Of a DNA stretch of 64,000 nucleotides, positions 37,649 through 47,234 are shown one piece after another; position 1 is the first letter of the stretch, and each line of letters starts with the position of its first letter. The translations under genes were made by a program, and so were the position numbers. Below the pieces are notes generated by a model. The model saw nothing but the letters and a program-made list of their open reading frames with translations. It did no database searches and was not told the DNA's origin. The stretch is taken from NCBI RefSeq assembly GCF_030123065.1, contig NZ_CP126093.1, positions 1,678,001 to 1,742,000 of the forward strand, read 5' to 3'. This DNA is from Neobacillus sp. DY30 (GTDB taxonomy: Bacteria > Bacillota > Bacilli > Bacillales > Cytobacillaceae).

Positions 37649-38146
37649 TCATTTGATAATAATCTCCCTGACGTTTTTAATTGGGTTATGCCGATTAGAT
37701 CCATCACCGAAATAAACGTGGACAGGTCCATCTTCTTTAAGTGGTTTCCCAGATTTTGAAAACCCTAAGACTAGCTTCATTGCCTTATCTAGAGAAATTT
37801 CGTGTTCTGATGTTATTGTTTTTATCACTAGTCCAGTTGCATTTTCATTTGGCTCTGCATTCTTTAAAAAAGGTTGAAATGGGATTCCGAAACTACCCGT
37901 TAATACCTTTTCTTTCTCATATTTCTTTTCTGTTTTTAAGGTTGGCGGATAGACTGCGCCTTCCATAATCTCACGGTCCCAGTGTTTCGAAACAGCTTTG
38001 GTATATTCCTCAAGGTCGTTAGAGGGGGTTGAGGCGGTTGAAAAGTAAGTAGTCAAATCAACTTTTCGATCATCAAATATCCAAACAGTGGGCTCGAGAG
38101 TAATAGTATACTTGACATTTCCGGACAGTAAAATTATGTTTTCCAT
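37649..38146 (-). CDS. ylaL: YlaL family protein
   Basis: 165 residues. It opens ILLSGNVKYTITLEPTVWIFDD, the YlaL pattern, and ends with HVYFGDGSNRHNP. Acidic, soluble, mostly beta. Older annotations call it a peptidyl-prolyl isomerase, which nothing here supports. Convergent with phoH2, as in B. subtilis. Confidence 0.82.
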   Translation of the reverse strand: MENIILLSGNVKYTITLEPTVWIFDDRKVDLTTYFSTASTPSNDLEEYTKAVSKHWDREIMEGAVYPPTLKTEKKYEKEKVLTGSFGIPFQPFLKNAEPNENATGLVIKTITSEHEISLDKAMKLVLGFSKSGKPLKEDGPVHVYFGDGSNRHNPIKNVREIIIK

Positions 38147-38314
38147 CTTTCATTCCTCCCGTTTATTCTATTAAAGTATACCTTGAAATAGAGTGAATGT
38201 CATATAAGTTATGTGATGGAACAAAGAACTAAGCAGTTATTGTTCTTGCATTTTTCTGTGGTAAAAGGTAAAATTTATAGATAAGTTGGGTTATCGCTCT
38301 GAATGGGGGGATCA

Positions 38315-38599
38315 ATGTTGGCGTCTGAAATGATTGTGAATCATCAGGAAAAAGCCTATGCCTTGTTACAGGCAGACGCTGAAAAAATATTAAAGCTTAT
38401 TAAAGTGCAAATGGAAAATCTCACGATGCCTCAATGCCCACTTTATGAAGAGGTATTGGATACGCAAATGTTTGGATTATCTAGAGAGATAGAATTTGCG
38501 GTTAGATTAGGCTTAATTGAAGTCAAAGATGGTAAGGCGATACTAGATAAATTAGAAAGAGAATTATCTGCGCTTCATGAAGCATCCATTAGAAAATAG
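38315..38599 (+). CDS. ylaN: YlaN, iron-dependent partner of Fur
   Basis: 94 residues. The core [37 protein letters not shown] is nearly identical to B. subtilis YlaN (split here only by family knowledge). YlaN is needed under low iron and is reported to act on Fur. The start is ATG 38315 or TTG 38318, which gives the B. subtilis MASEM; GGGGGG lies at 38305-38310. The glutaminase gene ylaM of B. subtilis is missing before it. Confidence 0.9.
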   Translation: MLASEMIVNHQEKAYALLQADAEKILKLIKVQMENLTMPQCPLYEEVLDTQMFGLSREIEFAVRLGLIEVKDGKAILDKLERELSALHEASIRK

Positions 38600-38601
38600 C
38601 T

Positions 38602-38642
38602 AAAAAAACTCAAACAATGATGACGTGTTGTTTGAGTTTTTT
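38602..38642 (+). terminator. Terminator after ylaN
   Basis: AAAAAACTCAAACA (38603-38616) and TGTTTGAGTTTTTT (38629-38642). Confidence 0.88.
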
Positions 38643-38772
38643 ATTAACTTTTACTATTTTCAGAATATTCCTAAACGAAATATTGGAGATATGTAACTTT
38701 TCCTCAACCCATCCGTTTCATTTTCTATTATAATAGCAATAACGACAATTTTAAAAACGAGGAAGTTATAAG

Positions 38773-39972
38773 ATGTTTAAAAAAATACTGAAATCCTATG
38801 ATTATTCATTAATCATTGCGATCGTTCTCTTATCATTATTCGGACTTGTGATGGTTTATAGCTCTAGTATTGCGTCGGCGGTGCAACGATACCACGTTTC
38901 GAGTGATTATTTTTATCAAAAACAAAAGATATATTTAATTGTTTCGGGATTGGTCTTTATAATTATTGCATTATTTCCCTATAAAATTATGAAAAGTACA
39001 AAGTTTTTACTCCCAATGGTGAGTTTATCGATTTTGGGACTTTTAGGTCTATTTGTATTTGGACAAGTTAGAGGAAATGCACAAAGTTGGTATGACATTG
39101 GTTTTATTAGTATTCAGCCGGCTGAATTTGTAAAAATATCTCTTATAATATATCTTTCAGCCGTTTACGCGAAGAAGCAGGCATACATTAATAAATTCAA
39201 TCATGGTGTACTACCCCCATTAGCATACTTAGTAATTGTGCTTGGATTGATAGCTTTTCAACCAGACTTTGGAACTGCGCTGATTATTGGTCTAATTGCA
39301 GGAACCATCATTCTTTCCTCAGGAATGAATATTAAAAATATAACTAAATTAATCTTGCTGGGTGTGATTCTCATATCACCAGTCTTTTTAGTACTGCAGG
39401 ATGAAATTTTTTCTGAAAAACGTTTACAACGTTTTGAAGTTTTAAGTAATCCATTCGAGGATGAACTCAATTCCGGTTTTCATCTAGCGAACTCGTATAT
39501 TGCAATTGGGTCTGGCGGCGTGAATGGTCTTGGATTAGGAAAGAGTGTCCAGAAGTTAGGGTATCTGCCGGAATCACATACTGACTTTATTATGGCAGTC
39601 ATTGCAGAAGAGTTAGGAGTGTGGGGCGTTAGTTTTGTCATCCTTACAATCGGTTATATTGTGTTGCGGGGGATCTATCTTGGCATACGATGTAATGATC
39701 CATTTGGCAGTTTATTAGCAATTGGGATATCGAGCATGATTGGTATACAATCTTTTATCAATCTGGCAGGAATTTCGGGAATTATTCCTTTGACTGGTGT
39801 ACCTTTACCATTTGTAAGCTATGGCGGATCTTCACTTCTACAATTAGCATTGGCATCTGGTATTTTAGTTAATGTTTCTATGTTTGTTAAATATGAAAAT
39901 AAATATAAACAAAAGCACCAAGAAAAAAATAATAACCATCAAGATGGAAACGTATACCAATTTCGAACCTAG
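38773..39972 (+). CDS. ftsW: Cell division peptidoglycan polymerase FtsW
   Basis: 399 residues with about ten membrane helices of the SEDS family: GLVMVYSSS in helix 1, the loop with QPDFGTA (catalytic Asp) and PLPFVSYGGSSLL near the C-terminus. It polymerises glycan strands at the septum with a PBP. RodA and SpoVE are close relatives, but the place between ylaN and pyc is that of ftsW. Shine-Dalgarno GAGGAAG. Confidence 0.92.
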   Translation: MFKKILKSYDYSLIIAIVLLSLFGLVMVYSSSIASAVQRYHVSSDYFYQKQKIYLIVSGLVFIIIALFPYKIMKSTKFLLPMVSLSILGLLGLFVFGQVRGNAQSWYDIGFISIQPAEFVKISLIIYLSAVYAKKQAYINKFNHGVLPPLAYLVIVLGLIAFQPDFGTALIIGLIAGTIILSSGMNIKNITKLILLGVILISPVFLVLQDEIFSEKRLQRFEVLSNPFEDELNSGFHLANSYIAIGSGGVNGLGLGKSVQKLGYLPESHTDFIMAVIAEELGVWGVSFVILTIGYIVLRGIYLGIRCNDPFGSLLAIGISSMIGIQSFINLAGISGIIPLTGVPLPFVSYGGSSLLQLALASGILVNVSMFVKYENKYKQKHQEKNNNHQDGNVYQFRT

Positions 39973-40002
39973 CGCGGGGAAAATTGCATCCCTGCGCTTT
40001 TA
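39971..40002 (+). terminator. Terminator-like hairpin between ftsW and pyc
   Basis: AGCGCgGGGA and TCCCtGCGCT arms with TTTT after, directly behind the ftsW stop. Confidence 0.65.
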
Positions 40003-40034
40003 TATAAATAGAAGTAAAGAAAGAGGTGCTTAAG

Positions 40035-43000
40035 GTGACAAGACAAATTAACAAAGTGTTAGTCGCAAACAGAGGAGAAATTGCCATTCGTGTTTTTCGG
40101 GCATGTACTGAATTAAATATTCAAACAGTAGCCATTTATTCCCGAGAAGATACAGGGTCATACCATCGATATAAGGCGGATGAGGCCTATTTAGTTGGCG
40201 AAGGAAAGAAACCGATTGACGCCTATTTAGACATTGATGGAATCATCGAAATTGCCAAATTCAGCGGTGCAAATGCAATACATCCAGGTTATGGTTTTTT
40301 ATCTGAGAACATTCATTTTGCCAGACGATGTGAAGAAGAAGGAATCATTTTTATCGGACCAACATCCACCCATCTTGATATGTTTGGTGATAAGGTTAAG
40401 GCAAGAAGGCAGGCAGAATTGGCTGGTATACCAGTAATCCCTGGCAGTGATGGACCAGTCAAAGGAATTGAAGAAGTTCAGGAGTTTACGTCCCATCATG
40501 ATTTTCCAATTATTATTAAAGCAGCCCTTGGCGGCGGCGGACGTGGGATGCGTATTGTAAGAAATCATGAAGAAATGCAAGAAGCATTTGATCGAGCTAA
40601 ATCAGAAGCTAAGGCAGCTTTTGGCAGTGACGAAGTTTATGTGGAAAAATTAATCGAAAAACCAAAACATATAGAGGTTCAAATATTCGGGGATAAAAAT
40701 GGTAACATCGTCCACTTATATGATCGTGATTGTTCGGTACAGCGCCGTCATCAAAAGGTTGTGGAAGTAGCTCCAAGTGTATCGATATCTGATTCATTGC
40801 GTGAGAAAATATGTGCCGCAGCGGTTAAGTTAATGAAGAATGTTGCTTACATAAACGCGGGAACGGTTGAATTTCTTGTTTCGGAACAGGACTTTTATTT
40901 CATAGAAGTTAATCCGAGGATACAGGTTGAGCATACCGTAACAGAAATGGTTACCGGCATTGATATTGTTCATACACAAATATTAGTTGCTGAAGGGCAA
41001 GATTTACACAGTCCAATTGTTGGTATACCTCCACAAGAGAAGATTGTACTTAATGGTTTTGCTATTCAGTCTCGTGTTACAACAGAAGACCCGCTAAATA
41101 ATTTTATGCCCGATACTGGAAAGATAATGGCTTATCGTTCTGGAGGAGGCTTCGGTGTTCGACTTGACGCAGGAAATGGATTTCAAGGTGCAGTCATCAC
41201 TCCCTATTATGATTCATTACTTGTGAAACTTTCTACATGGGCATTAACCTTTGAACAAGCAGCGTCAAAAATGGTTCGAAATTTAAGAGAGTTTAGAATT
41301 CGTGGAATCAAAACCAACATTCCATTTCTTGAGAATGTAGTTAGACATGAGAAGTTCAGAAGAGGGGAATACGATACATCATTTATTGATTCAACTCCTG
41401 AGTTATTCGTGTTTCCAGTTAGTAAGGACCGTGGAACCAAAATGCTTTCGTATATTGGAAACGTGACGGTGAATGGTTTCCCTGGTATTGAAAAAAAGAA
41501 AAGACCTGTTTTTTCTAAACCACGCATTCCTAAATTAAAATATGATTTTCCTTACCAGAATGGGTCGAAACAAATACTGGACCAAAATGGTGCTGACGGA
41601 CTTGTCCAATGGATAAAAGCTCAAAAAAAGGTATTGCTAACCGACACCACCTACCGGGATGCACACCAGTCGTTATTAGCAACCAGGGTAAGAACAACAG
41701 ACATTTTGCATATTGCTGAACCGACTGCAAAGCTATTACCAAATCTGTTTTCCTTTGAAATGTGGGGAGGAGCTACCTTTGATGTAGCCTATCGTTTCTT
41801 AAAAGAAGATCCATGGGAAAGATTACAAATACTTAGGGGAAAAATTCCGAATGTTCTGTTTCAAATGTTAATCCGTGGATCCAATGCAGTAGGGTATAAG
41901 AATTATCCTGATAACCTAATCCGTGAGTTTGTAAGAAAATCTGCAGAAGAAGGTATTGATGTATTCAGAGTTTTCGATAGTTTAAATTGGGTGCCAGGAA
42001 TGGAAATTGCAATTGAGGCGGTCCGAGACAGTGGAAAGATTGCAGAAGCAGCGATTTGTTATACTGGTGATATTTTAGACGAAACAAGAGTGAAATATAA
42101 TTTGAACTATTATAAAACACTTGCAAAAGAGCTTGAGAACCAAGGGGCACATATTTTAGGTATAAAGGATATGGCAGGCTTACTAAAACCGGAAGCAGCC
42201 TATCGACTAGTTTCTGAACTAAAAGAGACCATAGATATTCCGATCCACCTTCATACACATGATACAAGCGGGAATGGAATCTACACATATGCACGTGCCA
42301 TTGATGGTGGAGTAGATATTGTGGATACAGCTTTAAGTACAATGGCAGGGTTAACTTCTCAGCCGAGCGCAAATTCGCTCTATTATGCATTAGAAGGCAA
42401 GGAAAGAAGACCAAATGTTAATATTGAGGCACTGGAACAGCTTTCTTATTACTGGGAGGATGTCCGAAAATACTATCATGATTTTGAGAGTGGAATGGTA
42501 GCACCTCATTCAGAGGTATATCAGCATGAAATGCCGGGTGGACAATATAGTAATCTTCAGCAACAAGCCAAAGGTGTCGGACTTGGCGAGCAGTGGGATG
42601 AAGTTAAGCAAATGTACACCAAAGTTAATAACATGTTTGGGGATATCGTAAAGGTTACCCCATCTTCTAAGGTTGTCGGGGATATGGCACTCTTTATGGT
42701 GCAAAATAATCTATCAGAAGCAGATGTCCTTACTAAAGGAGATTCCATTGATTTTCCGGACTCGGTAGTAGAAATGTTCCAAGGATATCTCGGTCAGCCC
42801 CATCAAGGATTCCCGCAAAGACTTCAGAATGTCATATTAAAGGGGAAGAAGCCTTTGGAGGTCCGTCCAGGAGAGCTGCTTCCAGAGATAAATTTTACGG
42901 ACTTAAGGGAAGAGTTAGGGAAGGAGTTAGGACGAAAAATCTCAGATATTGACTTGATTTCCTACGCACTCTATCCAAAGGTGTATAAAGAATATTTAAA

Positions 43001-43478
43001 TACAGTTGAGCAATATGGAAATCTTTCCTTTTTAGATACCCCAACATTCCTATATGGTCTAAGGCTTGGAGAAGAAATTGAGGTAGAAATTGAGACAGGT
43101 AAAACCCTTATTGTTAAACTTGTCTCTATTGGTCAGCCGCAGGCAGATGGAACACGAGTGGTCTATTTCGAACTAAATGGTCAGCCGCGTGAGGTTAATA
43201 TTAAAGATGAAAGTATCAAAGCGTCGGCATTAACTAGAGTAAAAGCAGATCCTAAAAATGAGACTCATATTTCGGCAACTATGCCTGGTACAGTTATAAA
43301 GTTATTAGTTGAAAAAGGGGAAAAAGTAGAACGAGGGGATCACCTTCTGATTACGGAAGCAATGAAAATGGAAACAACGGTTCAAGCCCCATATTCAGGA
43401 GTAATAAAGGAAATTTATGTAAAAAATGAAGACGCTATTCAAACCGGTGATTTACTGCTCGAACTAGATAAACAATAA
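40035..43478 (+). CDS. pyc: Pyruvate carboxylase
   Basis: 1147 residues. Biotin carboxylase domain (1-460: HPGYGFLSEN, GGGGRGMR, DCSVQRRHQK), carboxyltransferase domain (about 530-800: DTTYRDAHQSLLATR), allosteric/PC domain and a C-terminal biotinyl domain with EAMKMET. It carboxylates pyruvate to oxaloacetate and is activated by acetyl-CoA. B. subtilis PycA is also controlled by DarB, encoded 32 kb upstream. GTG 40035, 7 bases after AGAGGTG, is preferred to GTG 40026 inside that site. Confidence 0.96.
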   Translation: MTRQINKVLVANRGEIAIRVFRACTELNIQTVAIYSREDTGSYHRYKADEAYLVGEGKKPIDAYLDIDGIIEIAKFSGANAIHPGYGFLSENIHFARRCEEEGIIFIGPTSTHLDMFGDKVKARRQAELAGIPVIPGSDGPVKGIEEVQEFTSHHDFPIIIKAALGGGGRGMRIVRNHEEMQEAFDRAKSEAKAAFGSDEVYVEKLIEKPKHIEVQIFGDKNGNIVHLYDRDCSVQRRHQKVVEVAPSVSISDSLREKICAAAVKLMKNVAYINAGTVEFLVSEQDFYFIEVNPRIQVEHTVTEMVTGIDIVHTQILVAEGQDLHSPIVGIPPQEKIVLNGFAIQSRVTTEDPLNNFMPDTGKIMAYRSGGGFGVRLDAGNGFQGAVITPYYDSLLVKLSTWALTFEQAASKMVRNLREFRIRGIKTNIPFLENVVRHEKFRRGEYDTSFIDSTPELFVFPVSKDRGTKMLSYIGNVTVNGFPGIEKKKRPVFSKPRIPKLKYDFPYQNGSKQILDQNGADGLVQWIKAQKKVLLTDTTYRDAHQSLLATRVRTTDILHIAEPTAKLLPNLFSFEMWGGATFDVAYRFLKEDPWERLQILRGKIPNVLFQMLIRGSNAVGYKNYPDNLIREFVRKSAEEGIDVFRVFDSLNWVPGMEIAIEAVRDSGKIAEAAICYTGDILDETRVKYNLNYYKTLAKELENQGAHILGIKDMAGLLKPEAAYRLVSELKETIDIPIHLHTHDTSGNGIYTYARAIDGGVDIVDTALSTMAGLTSQPSANSLYYALEGKERRPNVNIEALEQLSYYWEDVRKYYHDFESGMVAPHSEVYQHEMPGGQYSNLQQQAKGVGLGEQWDEVKQMYTKVNNMFGDIVKVTPSSKVVGDMALFMVQNNLSEADVLTKGDSIDFPDSVVEMFQGYLGQPHQGFPQRLQNVILKGKKPLEVRPGELLPEINFTDLREELGKELGRKISDIDLISYALYPKVYKEYLNTVEQYGNLSFLDTPTFLYGLRLGEEIEVEIETGKTLIVKLVSIGQPQADGTRVVYFELNGQPREVNIKDESIKASALTRVKADPKNETHISATMPGTVIKLLVEKGEKVERGDHLLITEAMKMETTVQAPYSGVIKEIYVKNEDAIQTGDLLLELDKQ

Positions 43479-43481
43479 AAT

Positions 43482-43520
43482 AAAAAAAGTTGCCAAGATT
43501 AAACTGGCAACTTTTTTTTT
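43482..43520. terminator. Bidirectional terminator of pyc and ctaA
   Basis: A 14-bp perfect stem (AAAAAAAGTTGCCA with its complement) around a 9-base loop, then T to 43520. Confidence 0.92.
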
Positions 43521-44430
43521 ATTTCGATTGATTCTTTCGTGATCTTGAGAGCAACAAGAGAAAATAACTTAATACACCAAATAAACAAGTAATAAATAGA
43601 GCATGCATTAATGCAATGTAGAGATTCAATTGTGTAAAAATAATAACAGCTCCCGATAATACTTGCAGGGAAACTAATGTAAATGCGCTAATCCATCCCC
43701 AATAGATGACCTTTTGCTGCCTATATTTTTTTACTGCTAAGTAAGTTACATAGGCTATCCAAATGAATATACCAGCTGCGGCTGCACGGTGACCCATTTG
43801 CACCCATTCATAAAGGTTACTTGGTAGGGCTGGACTATCATTGATGCATAATGGCCAATCACGGCAAACCAAGCTCGATTGGGTATGACGGACCAATGCA
43901 CCTGTATAAATAACAAAGTAGCTATAAATGGTAATAGAGATAATATGAAAGCCCATTCTTTTATCAATAATGAGTTTATCCGCGTCAAACTTTTTGTCAA
44001 TTTCAAAGATTAATAAAGTAAGCAAAAACACAGCGGCAAAGGAAATGAGTGAGATACCAAAGTGCAGAGCAAGGATAAAATCAGACTGTTCCCAGATTAC
44101 TGCAGCTGCTCCAATCAATCCTTGTAACAACAAAAAGAAAAACGAAAGAAAAGATAAGAATTTGGTTTCCCTAATGTGCCCAATTACTTTCCAAGACCAA
44201 ATAGATAAAATAAGTACCAAAAAACCAACAGAACCTGAAACAAGCCTGTGAGCAAGTTCTATCACTAGCTCAGGAGTTATTTCTGTTGGCACGAACTCCC
44301 CGTTACATAATGGCCAAGATCTCCCGCACCCCATACCGGACTCCGTTTTTGTGACAAGGGCGCCCCCAAGTAGAACCAATATCATTCCAATAGTAGTTGC
44401 CACAGCTAACCACTTTAAAGAACGCTGCAA
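43519..44430 (-). CDS. ctaA: Heme A synthase CtaA
   Basis: 303 residues with eight membrane helices in two similar halves. Cys pairs GCGRSWPLC and VCRDWPLC and paired His residues ([19 protein letters not shown]) mark the COX15/CtaA family. It oxidises heme O to heme A for the caa3/aa3 oxidases encoded by the divergent ctaB-G genes. TTG start after AAGGTGA. Confidence 0.93.
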   Translation of the reverse strand: MQRSLKWLAVATTIGMILVLLGGALVTKTESGMGCGRSWPLCNGEFVPTEITPELVIELAHRLVSGSVGFLVLILSIWSWKVIGHIRETKFLSFLSFFFLLLQGLIGAAAVIWEQSDFILALHFGISLISFAAVFLLTLLIFEIDKKFDADKLIIDKRMGFHIISITIYSYFVIYTGALVRHTQSSLVCRDWPLCINDSPALPSNLYEWVQMGHRAAAAGIFIWIAYVTYLAVKKYRQQKVIYWGWISAFTLVSLQVLSGAVIIFTQLNLYIALMHALFITCLFGVLSYFLLLLSRSRKNQSK

Positions 44431-45017
44431 AAAATCACCTTCTTAAATAAAAGTTTAATCATTTTTATCAAAATTTTGTAAATATAATGATTGGGAATAG
44501 GAAGTGATAAAAGTACCTACTTATCATAACGAAAACATAGGAAAAAGAACAGAATTAAAACTGAAATTTTTGCATAACTTTTTTAAAAAATTAACGTAAT
44601 GGATAACTTTGGATTTTCACTATTATTATAGTGAAAACTATTGCTAGAAAAAGGAGTGTCTGTTAGTAATATAAAGTAGGGTTATTTGAACTTATATATA
44701 ACAATCTGTAAAATTGGTTTTGTTGTCTATAACACGGAGAAAATATTTAGAAATTCCTAAAAATAGAGTGTATTTTATTATCTAAAGATTCTAATATATA
44801 GTATAATGGTTAATAAATATAGGCGGACACAATTTAGACAAAAATTATTCGAAAAAAATTCACAAAAATGTACCAAAGTGTGATTTAATATACAGAGAAA
44901 GTGTTCCTTAAATAACAATATTATAAAATAATAATAGCTTATAAATAACTATTATAATTTGGTAAAGTTATCTATCGAGTTTATAATAATAATTAGAACA
45001 TTTTAGGAGGGGGAAAG
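44431..45017. other. Long ctaA-ctaB intergenic region
   Basis: 587 bp, very AT-rich, with no convincing ORF. It must hold the divergent ctaA and ctaB promoters. Seen in it: a perfect 9-bp inverted repeat TTTTCACTA / TAGTGAAAA (44614-44637) and a consensus TATAAT at 44803-44808 reading toward ctaB, with a poor -35. Shine-Dalgarno of ctaB is AGGAGGGGG. No ResD or CcpA site can be assigned by eye. Confidence 0.6.
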
Positions 45018-45956
45018 ATGCCAAACTCAAAGGCATTTGGTGAAGTGACGATCGAGAATAGTTCTACGGCTCTTAATTCACAAATGGAAAAAGCCACAAT
45101 GTGGAAAGACTTTATGGCACTTATAAAAATTGGGATTGTAAATTCAAATCTTATAACTACTTTTACAGGAATATGGCTTGCACTCCATTTTAGCGGTCAA
45201 AGTTTCCTGAATAATTTAGATATCGTTTTATTTACGGTTATAGGTTCCTCCCTCATCATTGCGGGTTCATGCAGTATAAATAATTATATTGATCGTGATA
45301 TTGACCCGTTAATGGAAAGAACTAAATCAAGACCTACGGTTACTGGGAAAATAGTTCCTTCGAAGGTACTTGGATTGGGTATATTCCTTATTGCTTTAGG
45401 TACAATTTTTCTATTGTTTACTACTGTAACTGCAACAGTGATTGGGCTGCTTGGGGTTTTTAGTTATGTTGTCCTGTACTCCATGTGGTCAAAACGGCAA
45501 TTGGTATCAAATACTATCATAGGCAGTATTTCTGGAGCCGTACCGCCATTAATTGGCTGGGCTGCAGTAGACGGTAACCTTGATATTATTGCTTGGTCAT
45601 TGTTTATTATTATGTTTATTTGGCAGCCTCCCCATTTTTATGCGCTTGCCATGAGAAGAGTAGAGGAATATCGCGCTGCTGGAATTCCAATGCTTCCGGT
45701 GGTTAAAGGATTTAAAACAACGAAGAAACACATCCTAGTATGGGTAGCTGCACTACTGCCAACACCCTTACTACTTACTTCTTTAGGAATCCCATTTCTA
45801 ATTTTGGCAACCGTGTTAAATATCGGTTGGCTTGTATTAGGGATTTATGGATATAAGATCAAAGATGATATTAAGTGGGCTAAATTAATGTTTGTGTACT
45901 CATTGCAATATTTAACTATCATTTTTGTTGCAATGGTCATTGTAACATTGGTTTAG
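45018..45956 (+). CDS. ctaB: Heme O synthase (protoheme IX farnesyltransferase) CtaB
   Basis: 312 residues, UbiA family, about nine membrane helices. The prenyl-diphosphate/Mg2+ motif is [19 protein letters not shown] and a second Asp-rich loop precedes IAWSLFII with WQPPHF. It adds the farnesyl group to heme B. First gene of the ctaB-G cluster. It is followed by a hairpin and a gap before ctaC. Confidence 0.94.
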   Translation: MPNSKAFGEVTIENSSTALNSQMEKATMWKDFMALIKIGIVNSNLITTFTGIWLALHFSGQSFLNNLDIVLFTVIGSSLIIAGSCSINNYIDRDIDPLMERTKSRPTVTGKIVPSKVLGLGIFLIALGTIFLLFTTVTATVIGLLGVFSYVVLYSMWSKRQLVSNTIIGSISGAVPPLIGWAAVDGNLDIIAWSLFIIMFIWQPPHFYALAMRRVEEYRAAGIPMLPVVKGFKTTKKHILVWVAALLPTPLLLTSLGIPFLILATVLNIGWLVLGIYGYKIKDDIKWAKLMFVYSLQYLTIIFVAMVIVTLV

Positions 45957-46016
45957 CCAGGATGTTCTTTCTTAATTAAGGGGAGTATAAGTATTCCTAG
46001 CTGTTATAAAAAAATT

Positions 46017-46047
46017 CTGGAGGCATTAATAACCTATATGCCTCCGG
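46017..46047 (+). terminator. Hairpin between ctaB and ctaC
   Basis: CTGGAGGCAT and ATGCCTCCGG arms with one G-T pair, tail GTTTCTTT. Terminator or attenuator. Confidence 0.55.
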
Positions 46048-46143
46048 TGTTTCTTTAACTTTTAAGAAAGAATGATACTACATACATTTTTGATCACAGA
46101 TAATTTAAGAAATCATTTAGCGAAAGAGGGGTATGATTTAGCT

Positions 46144-47202
46144 ATGAAAAGGCTTGCAAAATGGCGTTTAATCTCGATATTTGCGATTCTTTCGCTTATC
46201 CTTTCAGGATGTGGCGAACCGTTCTTATCAACGTTAAGGCCTGCTGGTGAAGTTGCAGACATTCAATATGATCTGATGAAACTAAGTACATTGATTATGG
46301 TAGGGGTTATTGTTGTTGTAATGGTAATCTTCTTTATCGTTATGTTTAAGTTCAGACGTAAAGATGAAAAGATACCTAAACAAGTAGAAGGAAGTCATAA
46401 ACTAGAAATTATTTGGACTGTTATACCTATTTTATTACTATTGCTTTTAGCGGTTCCAACGGTATCTGCTACATTTAAATTAGCGGATGTATCACCAATG
46501 GAGAAGAAAGATTCTGACGCACTGGTTATCAATGTACGCTCCAATTTATATTGGTGGGAATTTGAATATCCTGGACAAGGGATTGTTACTGGTCAAGATT
46601 TAGTAGTTCCAACAGATGAAAAGGTATATTTTAATTTAATATCTTCTGATGTTAAGCACTCTTTCTGGGTTCCGTCTGTAGGCGGTAAGCTTGATACCAA
46701 TACCGAAAATGTTAATAAATTCTGGTTAGAGTTCGATAGCGCGAAGGCAGAAGAAGCTGGGAACCTATTTTATGGTAAATGTGCTGAGCTTTGCGGACCT
46801 TCACATGCTCTAATGGACTTTAAGGTAAAAACATTGAGCCGAGATGATTTTGACAGCTGGGTTGCGGATATGAAGGAAGTTAAAGAACCTGCAAAAGCTG
46901 AAACAGATTTGGCTCAGCAAGGTCAAGAAATCTTTAATCAGAGCTGTATTAGCTGTCATGCTGTAACACCAGGAAATACAACACCTCCTGAAGCGCGGTT
47001 AGCTCCAAATTTAACAAACTTTGGTGAACGTTCTCGTATTGCTGGTGTATTAGACCATAATGAAGAAGAGTTAAAAAATTGGCTGCGCACACCTGAAAAA
47101 TACAAGCCAGGTAATTTAATGACAGATAAATATCCACAATTAAGTGAAGAACAGCTTGATGCTTTAACGGCATATTTAATGGGATTAAAAGTTCAGGAAT
47201 AA
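46144..47202 (+). CDS. ctaC: caa3 oxidase subunit II with fused cytochrome c
   Basis: 352 residues. Lipoprotein signal LILSGCGEP, two membrane helices (about 50-75 and 95-115), the CuA domain with HSFWVPSVGGK and CAELCGPSHALM, and a C-terminal cytochrome c domain with heme motif CISCH and axial Met. So this is a cytochrome c oxidase of caa3 type. The frame is open to 46072, but ATG 46144 gives the signal peptide directly. Confidence 0.95.
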   Translation: MKRLAKWRLISIFAILSLILSGCGEPFLSTLRPAGEVADIQYDLMKLSTLIMVGVIVVVMVIFFIVMFKFRRKDEKIPKQVEGSHKLEIIWTVIPILLLLLLAVPTVSATFKLADVSPMEKKDSDALVINVRSNLYWWEFEYPGQGIVTGQDLVVPTDEKVYFNLISSDVKHSFWVPSVGGKLDTNTENVNKFWLEFDSAKAEEAGNLFYGKCAELCGPSHALMDFKVKTLSRDDFDSWVADMKEVKEPAKAETDLAQQGQEIFNQSCISCHAVTPGNTTPPEARLAPNLTNFGERSRIAGVLDHNEEELKNWLRTPEKYKPGNLMTDKYPQLSEEQLDALTAYLMGLKVQE

Positions 47203-47234
47203 TAGGGGAATTGGAAGAAAGGGAGGTAAAAAGC

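Noticed and set aside
46072..46143. Upstream in-frame start for ctaC
   Set aside because: It would put 24 polar residues before the lipoprotein signal; the start at 46144 gives a normal signal peptide.
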